The notes below the pieces were generated by a model that was not told the DNA's origin, searched no databases, and saw only the letters and a list, made by a program, of their open reading frames with translations. A DNA stretch of 64,000 bases from the NCBI GenBank assembly GCA_040791665.1, contig JBFNNX010000037.1:62001-126000 (forward strand), read 5' to 3'. Source of the stretch: Thiodiazotropha sp040791665 (GTDB lineage Bacteria; Pseudomonadota; Gammaproteobacteria; Chromatiales; Chromatiaceae). Shown in pieces: positions 25,836-34,783 of this stretch. Position 1 is the stretch's first letter. Each line of letters starts with the position of its first letter. Both the position numbers and the translations under genes were made by a program.

Positions 25836-28280
25836 TCAATCAGGGTCTCCGCTTTCATCACTCAAACCCGGAAAAGCCACCAAAATCGAAAGATAGAGCA
25901 GTGCTGCGATGATGATGACCGCAGTAAACCCAAGATCGATGGCGATCAGCGTCGCCGATCCGGCGCTGATCACCGAGGCGTAACCGTTGATGCCCCAGGC
26001 CCAGGGAATCAGATTCGAGGCCTGATTTTTAAGTGAGGAGATGGCCAAAGGGAAAGGCATTCCCATGAAGAAGGCCAAAGGCGCGATCAGGAGTGAGGAG
26101 ATCACGAACTTGAACGCCATGGGGAGATGACCCAGCCGGTCGAACAGCGGCTCCAGCAGAAACAGATAGCCGATGCTTACGAGCGTGATGGCGAGGATCG
26201 CCAGGACTGCGATTCGGTAGTGCGAACGGTTTTGTGCCAAGTGCTCGCTGACATAACTGCCCAGGCCCGCAAACAGCAGGAATCCGGCGAGGGAGATCGA
26301 TATGGCATAGATGGGGTGGTGCAGAAAACGGATGAATTTCTGTATAAAGGCGATCTCGATAAAGAGGAACGCCACGCCGATGCCGAAGAAGTAGTAGAAG
26401 ACACGCCAGCGACTGGTACCACTGTCCGTAGTCCCTGTACTGCGCGAGATGATGCTCAAAGGGAGCAGTATCAGCAGGGCGCTGAGCAGTGCGGTGATCA
26501 CTAGGGTAAGAATAAGGATGATGTAACCCCACTCAATCAGCGGCATGCCGCCCTGGTTCCGCAGCTTCAATGCCTCGAAAAAGCTCTCCCACTTGAAGAA
26601 GTGATGGAAATAGGGTCTGTCGTCCGAAGCGGGCTGGAGATTGAATTTATAACTCTCCAGGAGTCGATCCTTCGCCCCCGAGACAATCTGTTTGCTTGCC
26701 CGGTAGAAATAGGGTTCGCGCAGCCGGTTGTAGCGGTTTGCCTGCGCTTCCCTGAGACGATGGCTATAGGCCTGATCGAAGAGCCTGGCCTGACAAAAGG
26801 CTTCGACACGCTCCAGTTCCTGCGGAGTAAAAGCCCCGTTCTTCACCAGCAACGTGGCGGTCTGCCAGTTTCTAATCAACAGCAGGCGTTTCTCCAGGTT
26901 GTCCAGCCCCAAGGATTCCATCGCCTGATACGCGGTCAGGAAGAGTTTGAGGGTGTCCCTGGGGGGCGCTTTGATCCAGCGGGTGATGGCGAGATAGCCC
27001 TCTGGCGCGAGGTGTGAAAGGTAGAGCGCTATCGCCTCCCGGGTATAGAGATAACTTTCGTTCAGCGCATAGAGGCCTGAGGATGAAGCACTGGCCGCAT
27101 CGACCAGTACGATCTGGATCAGGTCATACTTTTTATCGCTTTGGCCGAGAAAATCCCGTGCCTCGGCGATGTGTAGCCGGGTGTAGGGATTGTCATAGAT
27201 TTCACCGGCGAACGCCTTATAGTTTTGCCTTAGAAGCGTGACCAGCTGCGGATTGAGTTCCAGGGCATCCACCGATTCCACCTGGTGGTAGCGTGCCAGC
27301 AGCAGGTCGGAGCCGGTGCCGCTGCCGATCACCAGCAGATCAGCCGGCTTCCGCAGGTGGTAGGGGAGGGCCGGGGTTGTCTGGTCGAGATAGCCGAGGA
27401 CGTCGAGCTTGCCGCTGAAGCGGGTGATGGCGGAGAGATTATCCGCATCGGTGAACAGTCCCAGCTGTTGCGGGGGCTCCCGCGGATTGACCAGACTCAA
27501 TCCAGGCGCGTGACGCAGCGGCATCTCGTCGCTGGCGACAAGGGTCAGGTAGCCCAGGGGGCTTGAATATCGATCGACAACGCGTGTGCCTTTGATCTGC
27601 AGTGTCTGCATCAGCCCCTTGTAGGGGGAGAAGTTGAGGGTGATCTGGGGTGTGGCGATGAGCAGCAGAACGGTAGTGATAATGAGCGGAATATAGAGCC
27701 GGGATTTTGAGGAGAGATTGAGCTCCCATATGGCAATGGCCACCGCTGTCAGGCCGGCAAGGGTGATGGCCACGAGGATCTGCTCCGGCATCAGGAGAAA
27801 CATGATGGCTACGATACCCAATGCGCCTATGCCGGCGCCCAGCAGATCGACGGCATAGATGCGGGAGACCAGCCTGTCGCTGTAGACCATGAAGGTCATA
27901 CAGATTGCACTGGCGGTGAAGATGAATGGCAGTGCAAGCAACAAACAGATGATCGCCAGATTGAAGGCCTGGCGAAAATCCCAGAACAGTTCCTCGCTGT
28001 TGAAACTGAGCGACTGCGCAATCAAGAACGCTCCCAGGGCGGTCAGGGCGAAGAGCATCAGGGAGAGCGGGAAGAGCCATCGATAGTGACGGGCGATTGT
28101 GGGCTGAATGGTTGAGAGCAGGCTGCCGCTGATGCCGTAACCCAGCAATGCCAGCGCAATGATCATATAGGCAAAGTGGTGCCACTGAATGATCGAGAAG
28201 AGTCGCATCAGCAGGATTTCGTAACCCAGCGCCGATGCGGAGAGAATGGCGATCGAGAGATAGGGCGGACGTCTCAACAT
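25836..28280 (-). CDS. membrane-embedded spermidine synthase-like (SAM-fold) protein
   Basis: An 814-residue protein starting at ATG 28280 (the frame is open 15 codons upstream, but MLRRPPYLSIAILSASALGYEILLMRL is the natural start). Seven or so helices occupy residues 1-240. A spermidine-synthase-like Rossmann domain with LVIGSGTGSDLLLARYH and VDALELNPQ follows (about 330-520), and another group of six or more helices completes it. Such fusions are usually annotated as 'spermine/spermidine synthase domain-containing' or MFS-like. Real polyamine synthesis is doubtful, and the substrate is unknown. It precedes the AT-rich insert and follows the exported PCMT gene on the same strand. Confidence 0.75.
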   Translation of the reverse strand: MLRRPPYLSIAILSASALGYEILLMRLFSIIQWHHFAYMIIALALLGYGISGSLLSTIQPTIARHYRWLFPLSLMLFALTALGAFLIAQSLSFNSEELFWDFRQAFNLAIICLLLALPFIFTASAICMTFMVYSDRLVSRIYAVDLLGAGIGALGIVAIMFLLMPEQILVAITLAGLTAVAIAIWELNLSSKSRLYIPLIITTVLLLIATPQITLNFSPYKGLMQTLQIKGTRVVDRYSSPLGYLTLVASDEMPLRHAPGLSLVNPREPPQQLGLFTDADNLSAITRFSGKLDVLGYLDQTTPALPYHLRKPADLLVIGSGTGSDLLLARYHQVESVDALELNPQLVTLLRQNYKAFAGEIYDNPYTRLHIAEARDFLGQSDKKYDLIQIVLVDAASASSSGLYALNESYLYTREAIALYLSHLAPEGYLAITRWIKAPPRDTLKLFLTAYQAMESLGLDNLEKRLLLIRNWQTATLLVKNGAFTPQELERVEAFCQARLFDQAYSHRLREAQANRYNRLREPYFYRASKQIVSGAKDRLLESYKFNLQPASDDRPYFHHFFKWESFFEALKLRNQGGMPLIEWGYIILILTLVITALLSALLILLPLSIISRSTGTTDSGTSRWRVFYYFFGIGVAFLFIEIAFIQKFIRFLHHPIYAISISLAGFLLFAGLGSYVSEHLAQNRSHYRIAVLAILAITLVSIGYLFLLEPLFDRLGHLPMAFKFVISSLLIAPLAFFMGMPFPLAISSLKNQASNLIPWAWGINGYASVISAGSATLIAIDLGFTAVIIIAALLYLSILVAFPGLSDESGDPD

Positions 28281-28290
28281 AACTGTGGTT

Positions 28291-28410
28291 TTTTTAATTT
28301 TGAATGTTGAATCGTTTGTGCGCACGCGTTGCGCACATCTTGTTCATTTAACAAATTGCGAGTGCAGCTCGGCCATTAATTCAAAATTCAACATTCATAA
28401 TTGAAAATTA
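28291..28410. repeat. AT-rich inverted repeat, family D copy 1
   Basis: TGAATGTTGAAT (28301-28312) and its exact complement ATTCAACATTCA (28386-28397) flank a core with GTGCGCACGCGTTGCGCAC and a GCGAG...CTCGGCCATTAATTCAAAAT segment. It fills the gap between the pcm stop and the next start codon. A relative with the same T7-AATYTTGAA beginning and TTCAAAAT ending lies at 49587-49730. Confidence 0.6.
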
Positions 28411-28425
28411 TTAACACCCTCGGTG

Positions 28426-29166
28426 TTAATGCTCTCCGGTAAGCGGCACGAACCTGACCGGCAGAATCTGACGTACCGTGATTTCTTTATCCGCATCCTT
28501 ATCAACCAGCAGCAGCTGTTGGGTCAAGAAACGGCTGCCCACCGGGATGATCATCTTGCCCCCCGGTTTCAACTGCTCGATCAGTGGAGGGGGTATGTGG
28601 CTGGCGGCGGCGGTGACGATGATGATGTCGAAGGGCGCATGTTCCTTCCATCCGTAATAGCCGTCGGCGATGGAGACCTCGATATTGTCATAGCCGAGGC
28701 GCTTCAGCCGCTCTGTCGCCTGTTTGCCCAGGGGCTCCACGATCTCCATGGTGTATACCCGTTCGACCAGGTGTGATAGCACGGCGGCCTGGTAACCGGA
28801 GCCGGTACCGATTTCGAGCGCCTTATGCTTCGCCTTGGGGGCAATCAGGTCGGTCATGATGGCCACGATATAGGGCTGAGAGATGGTTTGGCTGTAACCG
28901 ATCGGAAGAGGGCGGTTTTCGTAGGCCCGGCTACGGATATCGGCAGGTACGAACTGGTGGCGCGGCACGGTGCTCAGTGATTTCAGGATCCGCTCATCGA
29001 GCTTCGATTTTTCCAGGTAGATGCTGGTTTCCCGAACGTCCTGCTCGATCAACCTTACCATCCGCTCCCTGGCCGCACTGTAGGTGTCGGCAGCGCCCAA
29101 GGACAAAGTCCAGGCGCTGGCGAGGGCAATTAACGTAACGCCGCTGACAAGTCGTCTGTTAGGCAT
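28426..29166 (-). CDS. pcm: exported protein-L-isoaspartate O-methyltransferase
   Basis: A 246-residue PCMT-family protein. SAM-binding motif I (ALEIGTGSGYQAAVLSHL) is near residue 130. VPRHQFVPADIRSRAYENRPLPIGYSQTIS, the substrate-side signature, lies at about 65-95, and a PPPLIEQLKPGGKMIIPVG segment near 200. PCMT repairs isoaspartyl residues in aged proteins. Unlike the cytoplasmic E. coli enzyme it begins with a signal peptide (MPNRRLVSGVTLIALASAW, cleavage near LGAAD), so it should act in the periplasm. How it would get S-adenosylmethionine there is unclear. It is followed on the same strand by the SAM-fold membrane protein. Fusion-free, normal length. Confidence 0.88.
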   Translation of the reverse strand: MPNRRLVSGVTLIALASAWTLSLGAADTYSAARERMVRLIEQDVRETSIYLEKSKLDERILKSLSTVPRHQFVPADIRSRAYENRPLPIGYSQTISQPYIVAIMTDLIAPKAKHKALEIGTGSGYQAAVLSHLVERVYTMEIVEPLGKQATERLKRLGYDNIEVSIADGYYGWKEHAPFDIIIVTAAASHIPPPLIEQLKPGGKMIIPVGSRFLTQQLLLVDKDADKEITVRQILPVRFVPLTGEH

Positions 29167-29217
29167 GCCAAGCTCCTCCTTTCCTACTTACAAATATAGT
29201 GCGTGGAGAGAAGAATG

Positions 29218-29597
29218 AGTCCGCAAATGAACGACGAGCAACGCCGAGTGGCGCGTTTTCAGGCACACTCCAAGGGCACTTCCTTCTGGGCGCAACCCGA
29301 AGGGCTGGGGCTGTTTTTTCACCCAACGGCGTTATCATTCGCTCATTTAGCACGGCTAAACCTCGCTCATTCTGCCTTGCTGGGTAAAAAACAGCTCCAG
29401 CAGAGCTGATTGGATTAGTGTTAACAGGCCATAATTCAGAGCTTCCTTGGTTATGTGCTATCTATCGGGATACAAGACGAGCCCCATCCAACAGTGTTTT
29501 ATCTGACACGCTCTACAGGATGCGGGTGCTGTCCATGGGTGCCAGACAAAGCAGTTCAATTGCCATATTTGCGTTAATTGGCGTTCATTTGCGGACT
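29218..29597. repeat. 380-bp element with terminal inverted repeats (family A, copy 2)
   Basis: The left end is AGTCCGCAAATGAACG at 29218 and the right end CGTTCATTTGCGGACT at 29582-29597, perfect 16-base inverted ends shared with the elements at 4150 and 43348. Inside lies a second inverted repeat: CTGGGGCTGTTTTTTCACCCA (29305-29325) against TGGGTAAAAAACAGCTCCAG (29381-29400). No convincing gene is encoded. The element lies between the starts and ends of same-strand genes (pcm and the TIR-domain gene) and could affect transcription between them. Confidence 0.65.
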
Positions 29598-29658
29598 AAA
29601 ACCGTTCGCGAGAATTTGCGGCTTACGCGTACAACTCGCTATCAACAGGCTTCTGACA

Positions 29659-30795
29659 CTATCTTATAGCTGGCCGAGTGATGATGGTGCGAGGGGTTGT
29701 TCTTTCGACCTCGACCAGGGTAGTTGATGTTGATGTTCCTGCTGAACTCGTTGCTGTGAGCGTGTAAGTCGTATTGCGCCTGGGCGAGATTTTGACGGAA
29801 CCGTTTGCTTCGACACGGCCGATACCGGGTTGGATTTCAACATCGGTTGCGTCTCTGGTTCGCCAGCTAAGGGTTGTGGATTTACCCAACTCAATAGCGT
29901 TTTCTGCTACTGAAAGCCTCGATACAGGAATGGCGGCTACAGGTTGTGAATTGACTCGAATGGAAAGCCGTTGTTTCGCATAACGATTGTCGGAAGCTCT
30001 TGTGGCCAGGGTGTATGTCGTATTTTCTGTCGGCGATATAACCTTGGAGCCTGAGGCCGATACCGTGCCGATTGAGGGTAGAATAGTCACCTTCTTGGCA
30101 TTCTTCGTCACCCACCTCAGTGTTGTGGTGGCCCCCTGCTCGATGCTGTTTGGACTGGCTTGAAACTCGACAATGGCCGGTGCCGGCCCAGTGCTTCCCG
30201 AGTACCATACGAAAAAACCGATGAGTACACCGACGACAGCAATCCCAAGCACTCCCATCGCGAGTGGCTTGTATCTGCGTTTCGGTTTTTTCGCCACTGA
30301 TCTGTTACGACTCGATACTATCGGCCTTTTTCCCGTTCTGTCCCTTTCCAGGCCTTCGATCAATCGATCGCAATCGGTACGGAAATCCGGATCGGCCCTG
30401 ACATGCATGCCGTTTCTTTTCGAGATTTCACGGATGCTCTCCGGCAACTCGTCAGCCTCGGGCATCGAAGCGCGGCGAACGAGGAGGGGTATTATGGGTA
30501 TATTCCGCTTCAGCGCGGATTGCAACTCGATTCGAACATAATCACCCGGTTGGTCCAGGCGCCTGTTGCCCTCTTCATTGGTGGCGGATAGCCAATCGCG
30601 TCCGATGACGGCCAGGAAGACCTCGCACTGTCCGACCTTTTCATCGATATACCGGGTAAAATCGACGCCCAAGGGGATATCGTCGACATCCATGAATACT
30701 GCCGATTCCCCAAAATGCTCGACAAGGCGGTCATGTATCCTTCCGGTAACATCCGCACTGTCTTCACGCCGGTAAGATATGAAGATGTTAGCGAT
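29659..30795 (-). CDS. TIR-domain membrane protein with periplasmic Ig-like repeats, apparent ATC start
   Basis: The complete TIR domain begins ANIFISYRREDSADV, and no ATG, GTG or TTG lies between it and an upstream in-frame stop. ATC at 30795 sits 7 bases after AGGAG, so it is either a rare start or a mutated ATG; an internal ATG at 30693 would lose a quarter of the TIR domain. Residues 1-140 are TIR (IGRDWLS, YVRIELQSAL with the presumed catalytic Glu). One membrane helix follows (about 180-200: AMGVLGIAVVGVLIGFFVWY), then two Ig-like repeats of about 80 residues, each with an EFQASPNSIEQG- or LSVAENAIELGKS-like start and TTYTL end. Bacterial TIR domains often cleave NAD+ or bind partners in defence. 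The role here is unknown. Confidence 0.75.
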   Translation of the reverse strand: MANIFISYRREDSADVTGRIHDRLVEHFGESAVFMDVDDIPLGVDFTRYIDEKVGQCEVFLAVIGRDWLSATNEEGNRRLDQPGDYVRIELQSALKRNIPIIPLLVRRASMPEADELPESIREISKRNGMHVRADPDFRTDCDRLIEGLERDRTGKRPIVSSRNRSVAKKPKRRYKPLAMGVLGIAVVGVLIGFFVWYSGSTGPAPAIVEFQASPNSIEQGATTTLRWVTKNAKKVTILPSIGTVSASGSKVISPTENTTYTLATRASDNRYAKQRLSIRVNSQPVAAIPVSRLSVAENAIELGKSTTLSWRTRDATDVEIQPGIGRVEANGSVKISPRRNTTYTLTATSSAGTSTSTTLVEVERTTPRTIITRPAIR

Positions 30796-31030
30796 GGCCG
30801 TTCTCCTCGGTACGCCTTCCTATGCTTATCTTCGCTCTCTTTTCATGCAGCCGTATTTCCACATGCGATAACTATATTTTATATGAGATTATGAATATTA
30901 TTATTGTGAATATTGCACAACTTATTAACCCTGTCATTATAGGGGAAGCACGGGTTGCGATAAGGCCGGTATGAACTTAAGGCGATGTATTGCGGTCGTA
31001 GGGGGTGGTTATAGTCAACAGGAGCTGTTT

Positions 31031-31681
31031 ATGAGGCAACGTTTCGTCTCGCTCTGGAAAGGGAACCGGTCATTCATTCTCTTTGTTGTGTTACTGCTGA
31101 CGTTCAGAAGCGTCATTGCTGACTGGAATGTGGTCCCGACCGGATCCATGAAACCTACCATACTGGAGGGGGACCGTATCCTGGTCAACAAAATGGCCTA
31201 CGATCTGCGTCTGCCTTTTACCCATATCTCATTGCTTAAACGCGGTGATCCTGCGAGAGGGGAGATCGTCATTTTCGATTCGGAGGCGGCCGGTAAGCGT
31301 ATGGTCAAACGTGTTGTCGGCTTGCCTGGTGATTGGATTGCCATGCATGACAACCGTCTCTGGATCAATGGCCGACAGATTGGCTACAGTGAAACCGAAA
31401 CTGCCGCGACCGGGCAGGACAGAATCGAGCATCTTCTCGGTGTTGAGCACTGGGTAAGGTGGCTGGATCAAGAGAGCGGGCTAGCCGGATTTCCACCTGT
31501 CAAGGTGCCGGACGGTCACTATCTGGTGTTGGGCGACAACCGGGACAACAGCGCGGATTCGAGGGTGATCGGGTTCGTGCCGAGACAAGAGATTGTCGGC
31601 AGAGCACGCCATGTGCTGCTCTCATTAAGCTATGACAACTACTATTTGCCGCGTCCACAACGGTTTATGCACCGCTTGTGA
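31031..31681 (+). CDS. lepB: signal peptidase I
   Basis: The frame is open from 30971, but ATG 31031 is preceded by AGGAG at proper spacing and gives a normal 216-residue enzyme. One N-terminal helix (SFILFVVLLLTF) anchors it. The catalytic serine is in VVPTGSMKPTI and the general-base lysine in GKRMVKRVVGLPGD. The conserved GDNRDNSADSR box is present. It cuts signal peptides of exported proteins on the periplasmic side. It is shorter than E. coli LepB, with one anchor helix instead of two. The linkage with lepA/rnc common to housekeeping lepB is absent, so this may be a second copy. Confidence 0.9.
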   Translation: MRQRFVSLWKGNRSFILFVVLLLTFRSVIADWNVVPTGSMKPTILEGDRILVNKMAYDLRLPFTHISLLKRGDPARGEIVIFDSEAAGKRMVKRVVGLPGDWIAMHDNRLWINGRQIGYSETETAATGQDRIEHLLGVEHWVRWLDQESGLAGFPPVKVPDGHYLVLGDNRDNSADSRVIGFVPRQEIVGRARHVLLSLSYDNYYLPRPQRFMHRL

Positions 31682-31697
31682 GCTATAACAGGCGGCC

Positions 31698-34600
31698 TTA
31701 TCCCGGCGGTGGTTTAATGCCGAAAAGAATCGCATACAGGGTCGGCACGAAGAGCAGTGTCAGCAGCGTGGCGAATCCCAGTCCCGCCATGATGGTCAAC
31801 GACATGTTCACGAAGAAGACGTCCTGTAACAGAGGAATCAGCCCCAGTATGGTGGTGGCTGCGGCAAGCACGACCGGGCGCAGACGGCTCACGGTTGAGT
31901 CGAGAATCGCGCTATAGGTCTCTTTCCCCAATGAGTTCTGCTGATCGATTTCGTCGATCAGGACAATGGCGTTCTTGATCAGCAGGCCGATCAATGAGAG
32001 TGCACCGAGCAGGGACATGAAATCGAAAGCGCCGTTGAGAAGCAGCAGGCCGGCAGTAATGCCGATCACCGCCAAGGGCACCGTAAGCCAGATCAACAGG
32101 GGTTGTCGAATCTTGCCGAACAACAGGATGGTGACCAGGATCATCAGCAGGAATCCTATCGGCAGTGCACGCATCAGACCCCCTTGGGCATTATTCGAAT
32201 CCTCATATTCACCACCCCATGATAGGCTGTAACCCGGCGGCAGTTGCATCGCCTCGATCTGTGGTTTCAATTGACTGAACAGCGGTGTGGCCAACTCATC
32301 CACCGAGTTGCACGAGGCGGTGATGGTCTGGATCCGGTCACGGGAGCGTATGATGGTGTTTTCGAAAAGGGTTTCATAGCCACTCACCACCTGAGCGGCT
32401 GCAACCGACTGGTTGAGGGCAGGGCTCCAGATAGCGATATTCTGCAGGTTGCCGGGATCCTTGCGTTCCGTTTCCGGTGCGCGCATCAATATCGGCAGGA
32501 TACGAATGCCATCGCGATAGCGACCGACGGGGGTGCCGTCATAGGCGTACTGCAGCGCCGTGGCCAGATGCTCGCGGGTGATACCCAACTGCCTGCCCAC
32601 CTGTTCATTGAAGATCGGGCGTATCAGCTTGACAGGTTGCCGCCAGTTATCCCGCACATCCTTCGATCTGGGATCAGCATGCATAACGGCCTGGGCCTGT
32701 TGTGACAGTTCACGCAATACGGCCGGATCGGGGCCATGAAAACGCACCTCGATCTTGCTGTCCCTGCCGGGTCCGATCCGCATCGATTTGATGATCGGAT
32801 CGGTCCAGGGGATTTGCTCCCGCATATAACGCTCGACTTTTGTCCAGATTTCGGAGATGCGTTCAAGGGTATCCGTTTTAACGATTATCTGGGCATAGGC
32901 CGGCGATATCTCCCGTGGATCATAGACCAGGGTGTATCGCTGGTGCGGTCCGCCGATTGCCGTCGTTGTTTGTACCACACCCTCCAGTTCACGCATGAAC
33001 GCTTCCACGCGGAGCGTGTCTTCCCTGGTCTTTCTGATATCCGTACCTTCGATCTCCCAGATATCGACGAAGAAAAGCGGTGTGTTGGATGCGGGAAAAA
33101 AGGCTTGTTTGACACTGCCGAAACCGATGAGAGCAAGCAGGAACAGTGAAATCACCATCCCGACAGTGAGCCATCGCAAGCGGATGGCCCGGTCGACGAT
33201 GTTCCTGAAGATTGTGAAGACCGGTCCACCATAGGGATCTGTTGCATGCTTGCCGCCGGGTTGTCCCGGTTTAAGCAAATGCGCGCAGAACAGGGGGGTG
33301 ATAGTAATGGCGGTAATCCAGGAGAGCAGCAGAGAGTAGAGAATCACCCAAAACAGCGAGTTCGTGAATTCGCCGGTGCTGTCCGGTGACAGGCCGATGG
33401 CGGAGAACGCAAGAATGCCGATGATCGTTCCGCCGAGCAGGGCCCAAATGGTCTTGCCGACGGTCTCCCGCGCCGCATCCGCCGCCTGCATACCGGCTTG
33501 GATCCGAACCAGCATGCCCTCGGCCACGACAATGGCGTTGTCCACCAACATACCGAGGGCTATCACCAGCGCTCCCAATGAGACACGCTGTAGTTCAATT
33601 CCTTCGAGATACATGATGAAGAGGGTGCCGGCCACCGTAATCAGCAGCACAGAGCCGATGATCAGACCCACGCGCAATCCCATAAACAGAAGCAGCACCA
33701 GGATTACGATGGCAACTGCCTGTCCGACACTGACAAGGAATCCGCCCACCGATTTATCCACTTCAGCGGGTTGATTGTAGATCTCGACCAGCTCCATCCC
33801 GACAGGCATGGTGGGTATGAGTTCCAGCACCCGCTGGCGCAGCCTCTCTCCCACCGCAACCACATTCTCCCCGGCCTGCATGGAGATGCCCAGGGTCAAT
33901 GCCTGCTGGCCGTTGACGTAATACATCTGGCTGGGGGTTTCCTCATAGGCCCGGGTTATCTCGGCAATATCCTTGAGATAGACCAGCTTCTTGTCGTCGG
34001 ATCCGATCAGTACGTCCCCGATCGCCTTCACCGAATCGAACTCCCCGGTCGGTTCGATGCGCAGATACTCCTCGCCGACACTGGCGTTGCCTGCATTCAC
34101 GACAACATTTTGTGATTCAAGGATCTGCGAGATCTGGTTTGGTGAAATTCCCAGTTCACCCATTTGAGCGCGTGAGATGTCTACATAGACAACCTCTTTT
34201 TGCGCACCGCCGATGCTGATTTTGCGGATCCCGGGGACCAGCACCAGCTGGCGCTTGAAGGCGTCGGCAAAGTCCCACAGATCGCGCCAGCTGTAGCCTT
34301 CACCCGTCAGCGCCAGGTAGACACCGAAGACATCACCGAAATCGTCGATAACGATCGGGCTTTGGGCGCCAGGCGGCAGCTTGCCCTTCATGTCGGCGAT
34401 CTTGCGTCTCAGTTCATCGAAGATATTGGGGAAGTCGGCGGCACGGTACTTGTCTTTGAACTCAATCTGAATATCGGAAACGCCAGGCCTGGAGATCGAC
34501 ATCTTTATCCGTTTGACCTGCTCCATGCGTTGTATCGCATCTTCAACATGGTAGGTCACTTCATCCTGAACCTGTTTCGCTGATGCGCCGGGATAGTAAG

Positions 34601-34745
34601 TGATGATCTTGGCCAGCTTGATGGTGAAGGCGGGGTCTTCCAGTTTGCCGATTCTCTCGAATGCCCACAGCCCACCGCCAAGCATGATGATGACCAACAA
34701 CCATGAAATCACTGGTGTACGAACGGAATACTCACCGATATTCAT
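31698..34745 (-). CDS. RND-family efflux permease, second system
   Basis: A 1015-residue RND transporter with start MNIGEYSVRTPVISWLLVII and the TM4 proton-relay motif ALGMLVDNAIVVAEG. Two large periplasmic loops and twelve helices are evident. Together with the lipoprotein adaptor just upstream it forms a pump unit, 38 bases apart. The outer-membrane component is missing here too. The branch resembles AcrB-like proteins of the type with an N-terminal 'EYSVRTP' segment. Substrate unknown. The stop is only 16 bases from the convergent lepB stop. Confidence 0.92.
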   Translation of the reverse strand: MNIGEYSVRTPVISWLLVIIMLGGGLWAFERIGKLEDPAFTIKLAKIITYYPGASAKQVQDEVTYHVEDAIQRMEQVKRIKMSISRPGVSDIQIEFKDKYRAADFPNIFDELRRKIADMKGKLPPGAQSPIVIDDFGDVFGVYLALTGEGYSWRDLWDFADAFKRQLVLVPGIRKISIGGAQKEVVYVDISRAQMGELGISPNQISQILESQNVVVNAGNASVGEEYLRIEPTGEFDSVKAIGDVLIGSDDKKLVYLKDIAEITRAYEETPSQMYYVNGQQALTLGISMQAGENVVAVGERLRQRVLELIPTMPVGMELVEIYNQPAEVDKSVGGFLVSVGQAVAIVILVLLLFMGLRVGLIIGSVLLITVAGTLFIMYLEGIELQRVSLGALVIALGMLVDNAIVVAEGMLVRIQAGMQAADAARETVGKTIWALLGGTIIGILAFSAIGLSPDSTGEFTNSLFWVILYSLLLSWITAITITPLFCAHLLKPGQPGGKHATDPYGGPVFTIFRNIVDRAIRLRWLTVGMVISLFLLALIGFGSVKQAFFPASNTPLFFVDIWEIEGTDIRKTREDTLRVEAFMRELEGVVQTTTAIGGPHQRYTLVYDPREISPAYAQIIVKTDTLERISEIWTKVERYMREQIPWTDPIIKSMRIGPGRDSKIEVRFHGPDPAVLRELSQQAQAVMHADPRSKDVRDNWRQPVKLIRPIFNEQVGRQLGITREHLATALQYAYDGTPVGRYRDGIRILPILMRAPETERKDPGNLQNIAIWSPALNQSVAAAQVVSGYETLFENTIIRSRDRIQTITASCNSVDELATPLFSQLKPQIEAMQLPPGYSLSWGGEYEDSNNAQGGLMRALPIGFLLMILVTILLFGKIRQPLLIWLTVPLAVIGITAGLLLLNGAFDFMSLLGALSLIGLLIKNAIVLIDEIDQQNSLGKETYSAILDSTVSRLRPVVLAAATTILGLIPLLQDVFFVNMSLTIMAGLGFATLLTLLFVPTLYAILFGIKPPPG

Positions 34746-34783
34746 TCCACGTCCCTTTGTTTTTCTTGTACGCTGATCAGGGA

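Noticed and set aside
29159..29409. Short frames on both strands inside the family A copy 2 element
   Set aside because: They lie in inverted-repeat DNA and overlap each other; no coding signal.
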